A stretch of 64,000 nucleotides of DNA from Niastella vici (GTDB taxonomy: Bacteria; Bacteroidota; Bacteroidia; Chitinophagales; Chitinophagaceae). Location of the stretch: NCBI RefSeq assembly GCF_002077945.1, contig NZ_LVYD01000058.1, forward strand, positions 558,001 through 622,000. Direction: 5' to 3'. The stretch's first letter is position 1, and each line of letters starts with the position of its first letter. Shown here in pieces: positions 60,712-64,000 of the stretch. The notes under the pieces were generated by a model. It made no database searches. It worked only from the letters and a program-made list of their open reading frames with translations, and was not told where the DNA came from. Both the position numbers and the translations under genes were made by a program.

Positions 60712-61412
60712 CAGCGTTCGGTTTCCTTTAAAATATATCCCATACCAACATGCGTTTGTATCAGTTTGTGGTCGTAGGGCTTATCGATCTTATTTCGCAG
60801 ATAGCTGATATATACATCGATGATATTGGTGTTGGTATCAAAATCAATATCCCATACGTTCACGGCAATGGCTGCCCTTGACACCACTTTGTTCTTGTTT
60901 CGTAACAGGTATTCGAGCAATTGAAATTCCTTGGCAGTTAAAGAGATGACATCACTGCCTCGTCTTACTTCCTTGCTGTCGAGGTTCATGCTGAGGTCGG
61001 CTGCTCTTAAGATATTGCCTACCGGCACCTGCTGGTTCATGGTGCGCTTTAGCAGTACACGTATTTTAACCAGCAGTTCCCTGAACTCAAATGGTTTTAC
61101 CATGTAATCATCAGTGCCGGCATCGTATCCTTCCATTTTATCATTCAGTGAACTTAATGAAGTAAGCATGATGATGGGTATAAGCGTATTATGGGCCCTG
61201 ATAATTTTGGCCAGCTCATAACCATTCACACCCGGCAGGTTGATGTCGAGGAGCACCAGGTTGAAATCATGGGCAAAAAATAACCGTTCACCTATCTTGC
61301 CATCATACGCCACCTCTACGTGGTAACCGTTTTCGGCAAGTCCCACTTTCAATGTATCGGCAATCTTTTGTTCATCTTCTATGATCAGGATTTTCGTTTC
61401 TTCCATATCCAT
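60711..61412 (-). CDS. OmpR/PhoB-family response regulator
   Basis: A 233-residue regulator. The ATG at 61412 (or 61406) is preferred to one at 61493, because residues before MEETKILIIEDEQ do not fit the family. Receiver domain with phospho-Asp in LVLLDINLPGVNG and Lys in DDYMVKPFEF; C-terminal winged helix (ISLTAKEFQLLEYLLRNKNKVVSRAAIAVNVWDIDFDTNTNIIDVYISYLRNKI...VGMGYIL). First gene of the two-component operon. A divergent TPR gene starts about 200 bases away. Regulon unknown. Confidence 0.95.
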   Translation of the reverse strand: MDMEETKILIIEDEQKIADTLKVGLAENGYHVEVAYDGKIGERLFFAHDFNLVLLDINLPGVNGYELAKIIRAHNTLIPIIMLTSLSSLNDKMEGYDAGTDDYMVKPFEFRELLVKIRVLLKRTMNQQVPVGNILRAADLSMNLDSKEVRRGSDVISLTAKEFQLLEYLLRNKNKVVSRAAIAVNVWDIDFDTNTNIIDVYISYLRNKIDKPYDHKLIQTHVGMGYILKETER

Positions 61413-61611
61413 TAATTGCTGCGTACAGGGGTACACATGATTTTGCCACAGCGAAGTTACAAATTCAAAAATTTTCAAATGAAAGTCGGTCAAATAAACG
61501 ATTCAGGACCCTATAAATCAAGGTTCTAATCCACTTTTAATTTGGGATTAACAGATGCCTAATTTGGGGAGAATAAGTTTGACATTCATGTTAAAAGGTA
61601 AAGTAATGCTG

Positions 61612-63249
61612 ATGAAAAAAGGTTTATTAGGGTTGCTGTTCGCTGTGAATACGCTTGCTGCCATTTCCCAAACACCCGGCGATGTTAAAAAGAACATTTA
61701 CTACGAGCGGTATCATACTGCCGAAGACCAGCTGCAAAAAATAATAAAGGCCGAACCGGCCAATGCCGAAGCCTGGTACCTGTTATCAAAGGCTTATATT
61801 CAGGGGAATGATGCCGCGCTATTGCAACAGCTATTGGCACAAAGCCCGGATGCCATAAAAGGCGAACCTTTTTACCAGGTGGCTTACGGAAGTTACCTGC
61901 TGAATAAAGGCAATAAAGACAGTGCCCGCTTTTATTTTGATCAGGCGCTGGATAAAACCCGCGAAAAGAACCCTGATATTTTATCAGCCATTGCCAATGC
62001 GCATATTATTACCAAAACCGGTGATGCCAGCTATGCAGCGCAGCTGCTCAACAAGGCCATCGATCGCGATAAAAAGGACCCCGCCCTGTATACCCTGCTG
62101 GGCGATGCACAACGCAAACTGGGTAACGGGTCAGAAGCCTATAAACAGTATACAGCGGCGTTGGATAAGGATAACAGGAATGCCGCTGCATTGTACCGCA
62201 TGGGAAAAATATTTGTTTCGCAGAAGAATCCCGAAATGTACCTGAAATATTTTAACCAGGTGCTGGAAGCCGATAGCAACTATGCGCCCGCTTTGTTTGA
62301 ATTGTATTATCATTACTATTTTACTGAGCCCCGGAAAGCATTGCAGTATTTTCAGCAATACGCCGCAAAAAGCGATTATGACAAGCAAAACGATGTGCTG
62401 TATACCGATCTGCTGTATTTGAACAAACAATATAAAGAGGCCGTAGCCAAAGCGCAACAACTGCTGAATGAACATCAAGGCGACTCAATGCCCCGCCTGT
62501 ACAAATTAATGGCCTATAGTTATATGGGCCTCAGCGACTCGGCCAGTGCCCTCAGCAATATGAGCCAGTATTTTTCGAAAGAGGTGGATACCAATATGGT
62601 GGCGAAGGATTTTGAGCTCATGGCCGATCTGTATGCTGCAGTACCAGGAAAAGAAGATTCTGCCATCGTGTATTATGTGAAAACGGTGGATAAGGCCAAA
62701 GACAATCCCGACAGATTTCACTTCTACAAAAAATTGTCAGATCTGTATAAGAACCAGAAAGACTATTTGAACCAGGCTAAATGGCTGGGTATGTTTTACC
62801 AGGATAATGCAAAGGCAACAAACATTGATCTGTTCAACTGGGGTATTGCCAACTATAAAGCAGAAGCGTATGTACAGGCTGATACGGTATTTGGTACATA
62901 TATTCAGAAGTATTCCGAACAGGCATTTGGTTATTACTGGCGTGCCCGTATTAATTCATCAATGGATTCAACCATGGAAAAAGGCGCTGCCATTCCCTGG
63001 TACACCCAATTGATCACGATGATTGAAAAAGACCCAACCAATAAAACCAATAAGAAATGGCTGATTGAAGCCTATGGTTACCTGGCTGCTTATGAAACCA
63101 ACCAGGCAAAGGATTATAAAACCGCGGCGGAGAACCTGAAGAAGATACTGGCCATAGATCCGGAAAATAAAGATGCTCAACAATATATATCCATATTGGA
63201 GAAGAAGATATCGACTGGTAATACCACCAGTGCGGATAACAATAAATAA
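61612..63249 (+). CDS. Exported tetratricopeptide-repeat protein
   Basis: A 545-residue protein. Several ATG codons are available (61555, 61588, 61606, 61612); 61612 gives the cleanest signal peptide (MKKGLLGLLFAVNTLAAIS). The mature part is a nearly continuous array of TPR helices: AEAWYLLSKAYIQGND, PALYTLLGDAQRKLGNGSEAYKQYTAAL, AAALYRMGKIFVSQ, YAPALFELYYHYYF, ADLYAAVPGKEDSAIVYYVKTV. At least eight or nine repeats can be counted. It is probably a periplasmic or outer-membrane scaffold, divergent from the OmpR-type system that may control it. It is similar in build to other Chitinophagaceae TPR proteins of unknown role. Confidence 0.88.
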   Translation: MKKGLLGLLFAVNTLAAISQTPGDVKKNIYYERYHTAEDQLQKIIKAEPANAEAWYLLSKAYIQGNDAALLQQLLAQSPDAIKGEPFYQVAYGSYLLNKGNKDSARFYFDQALDKTREKNPDILSAIANAHIITKTGDASYAAQLLNKAIDRDKKDPALYTLLGDAQRKLGNGSEAYKQYTAALDKDNRNAAALYRMGKIFVSQKNPEMYLKYFNQVLEADSNYAPALFELYYHYYFTEPRKALQYFQQYAAKSDYDKQNDVLYTDLLYLNKQYKEAVAKAQQLLNEHQGDSMPRLYKLMAYSYMGLSDSASALSNMSQYFSKEVDTNMVAKDFELMADLYAAVPGKEDSAIVYYVKTVDKAKDNPDRFHFYKKLSDLYKNQKDYLNQAKWLGMFYQDNAKATNIDLFNWGIANYKAEAYVQADTVFGTYIQKYSEQAFGYYWRARINSSMDSTMEKGAAIPWYTQLITMIEKDPTNKTNKKWLIEAYGYLAAYETNQAKDYKTAAENLKKILAIDPENKDAQQYISILEKKISTGNTTSADNNK

Positions 63250-64000
63250 AATGGAGGTGTAGCAACTCCCATTACAGTGCTCTTTTTCTACAGGTCATAG
63301 GTGGGCTGCTCATTTTGGGGTGGCTCACCGTTTTTTTATATCCTGGTTGCCGGGCCTGCTTGTTGCGCAATTGTCGCATTTATACATAACTTGACCGGAG
63401 TTATTTTTTGGGTTTGAAAAATTGTTATCGCTCATGTGCAATAACAATTTTATTGAGCAAAAACAATGTGTATCTAAAATCATTTCATAAAAACATGTAA
63501 TTTTATTTAGATATTGGCAGTCAAAAATTTTTTATTCAAAGAAATATTTTATTTTTGGCTACCCAAAAACATTAGGTCTTCCATTTGCTCTGTTGTTGAC
63601 TAAACCTGCGTTCCTACCAGTATTAACGACCATTCAATACTATACAGATTCCCGCGACAACATTTTTGATCATTTAGTAAGCACCCCTCACCCTAATTCG
63701 TATATCCTGTACGTTTATTGGGCTGCAATCATTATTGCGGCAAGTACCTTGTCTGCCAATACAATTATCCATTTATCATTGCTGTAAACCCGATCCTTAG
63801 AGGGCATGGTATGCGTGTAACGAATTGTTATATACATAAATACATTTGAAAAACCCATGATAACGCCTATATAGTAGCATGTGCATCCTGTACTGGTTAA
63901 GGTCAGCTTTTGTTCTGGTTAGTTTACAATTTTGATTGCGATGGTAAATAATCCTTATCTGTAGCCATCTTAATTAAATATGGCTACTTATAAAACCATA
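63250..64000. other. A+T-rich intergenic tail with no convincing gene
   Basis: The last 750 bases are A+T-rich, with frequent stops in most frames. A 64-codon plus-strand frame starting with a TTG at 63593 has no coding signature. TATTTTTG near 63549 fits the -7 consensus TANNTTTG, so a promoter facing right is possible, but its -33 side is only a T run. No tRNA-like fold was found. A gene may begin beyond the window. Confidence 0.5.

Noticed and set aside
63593-63787. A 64-codon frame near the right end
   Set aside because: TTG start, no ribosome-binding context, and composition typical of non-coding A+T-rich DNA.

Overview
The window looks like a chromosomal segment from a Bacteroidota member, most likely the Chitinophagaceae (Niastella/Chitinophaga-like). 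This rests on a SusC/SusD pair next to a one-protein hybrid two-component regulator, lipoproteins with SSC or SGC lipoboxes, promoter words resembling TTTG-N19/21-TANNTTTG, weak or absent Shine-Dalgarno sequences, and an 11-gene complex I operon without nuoEFG. The genus is inference. No rRNA, tRNA, CRISPR array or transposase gene was recognised.

Layout. (1) 1-4461: the right end of an A+T-rich defence-type island. It holds the C-terminus of a type I restriction subunit (HsdR), a YgjP-like metallopeptidase, an unrecognised gene coupled to a PD-(D/E)XK-like nuclease, a GIY-YIG/DUF4357 protein and a YiiX-like cysteine hydrolase. (2) 4537-17782, all on the minus strand: a pectin/polygalacturonan utilisation locus with HTCS regulator, SusC, SusD, a surface lipoprotein and a GH28 polygalacturonase. 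(3) 18058-23137: an orphan intrinsic terminator followed by the Hen1-Pnkp RNA-repair operon and a metallo-beta-lactamase-fold hydrolase. (4) 23359-26951: two convergent serine hydrolases and a parvulin-type isomerase. (5) 27229-32357: an alkylation-damage cluster (AraC-Ogt, AlkB, a separate Ada-type zinc domain, an AlkZ-like HTH_42 protein) interrupted by an unusual three-domain hydrolase. (6) 32376-36274: a GlxA-type regulator, a DHFR-like reductase, and an ECF41-type sigma factor with SnoaL-like, membrane and AhpD-like neighbours. (7) 36824-47046: nuoABCDHIJKLMN, lacking the NADH-oxidising module E/F/G. (8) 47064-53424: a serine hydrolase with five tandem repeats, an M48 protease and proteins of unknown function. 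(9) 53642-63249: a MocR-type regulator, a Gfo/Idh/MocA oxidoreductase, a 38-residue membrane peptide, a LytS/LytTR pair, an OmpR-type pair and a TPR protein. The last 750 bases hold no convincing gene.

How it works together. The pectin locus reads as sensing (HTCS), uptake (SusC/D) and cleavage (GH28). Hen1 and Pnkp should heal, seal and methyl-protect cleaved RNA. The Ada/AlkB/HTH_42 genes handle alkylated DNA, although the detached Ada domain has lost its methyl-acceptor cysteine. The truncated complex I probably takes electrons from a donor other than NADH. Many gaps between genes carry short inverted or tandem word repeats, including several inside the nuo operon.
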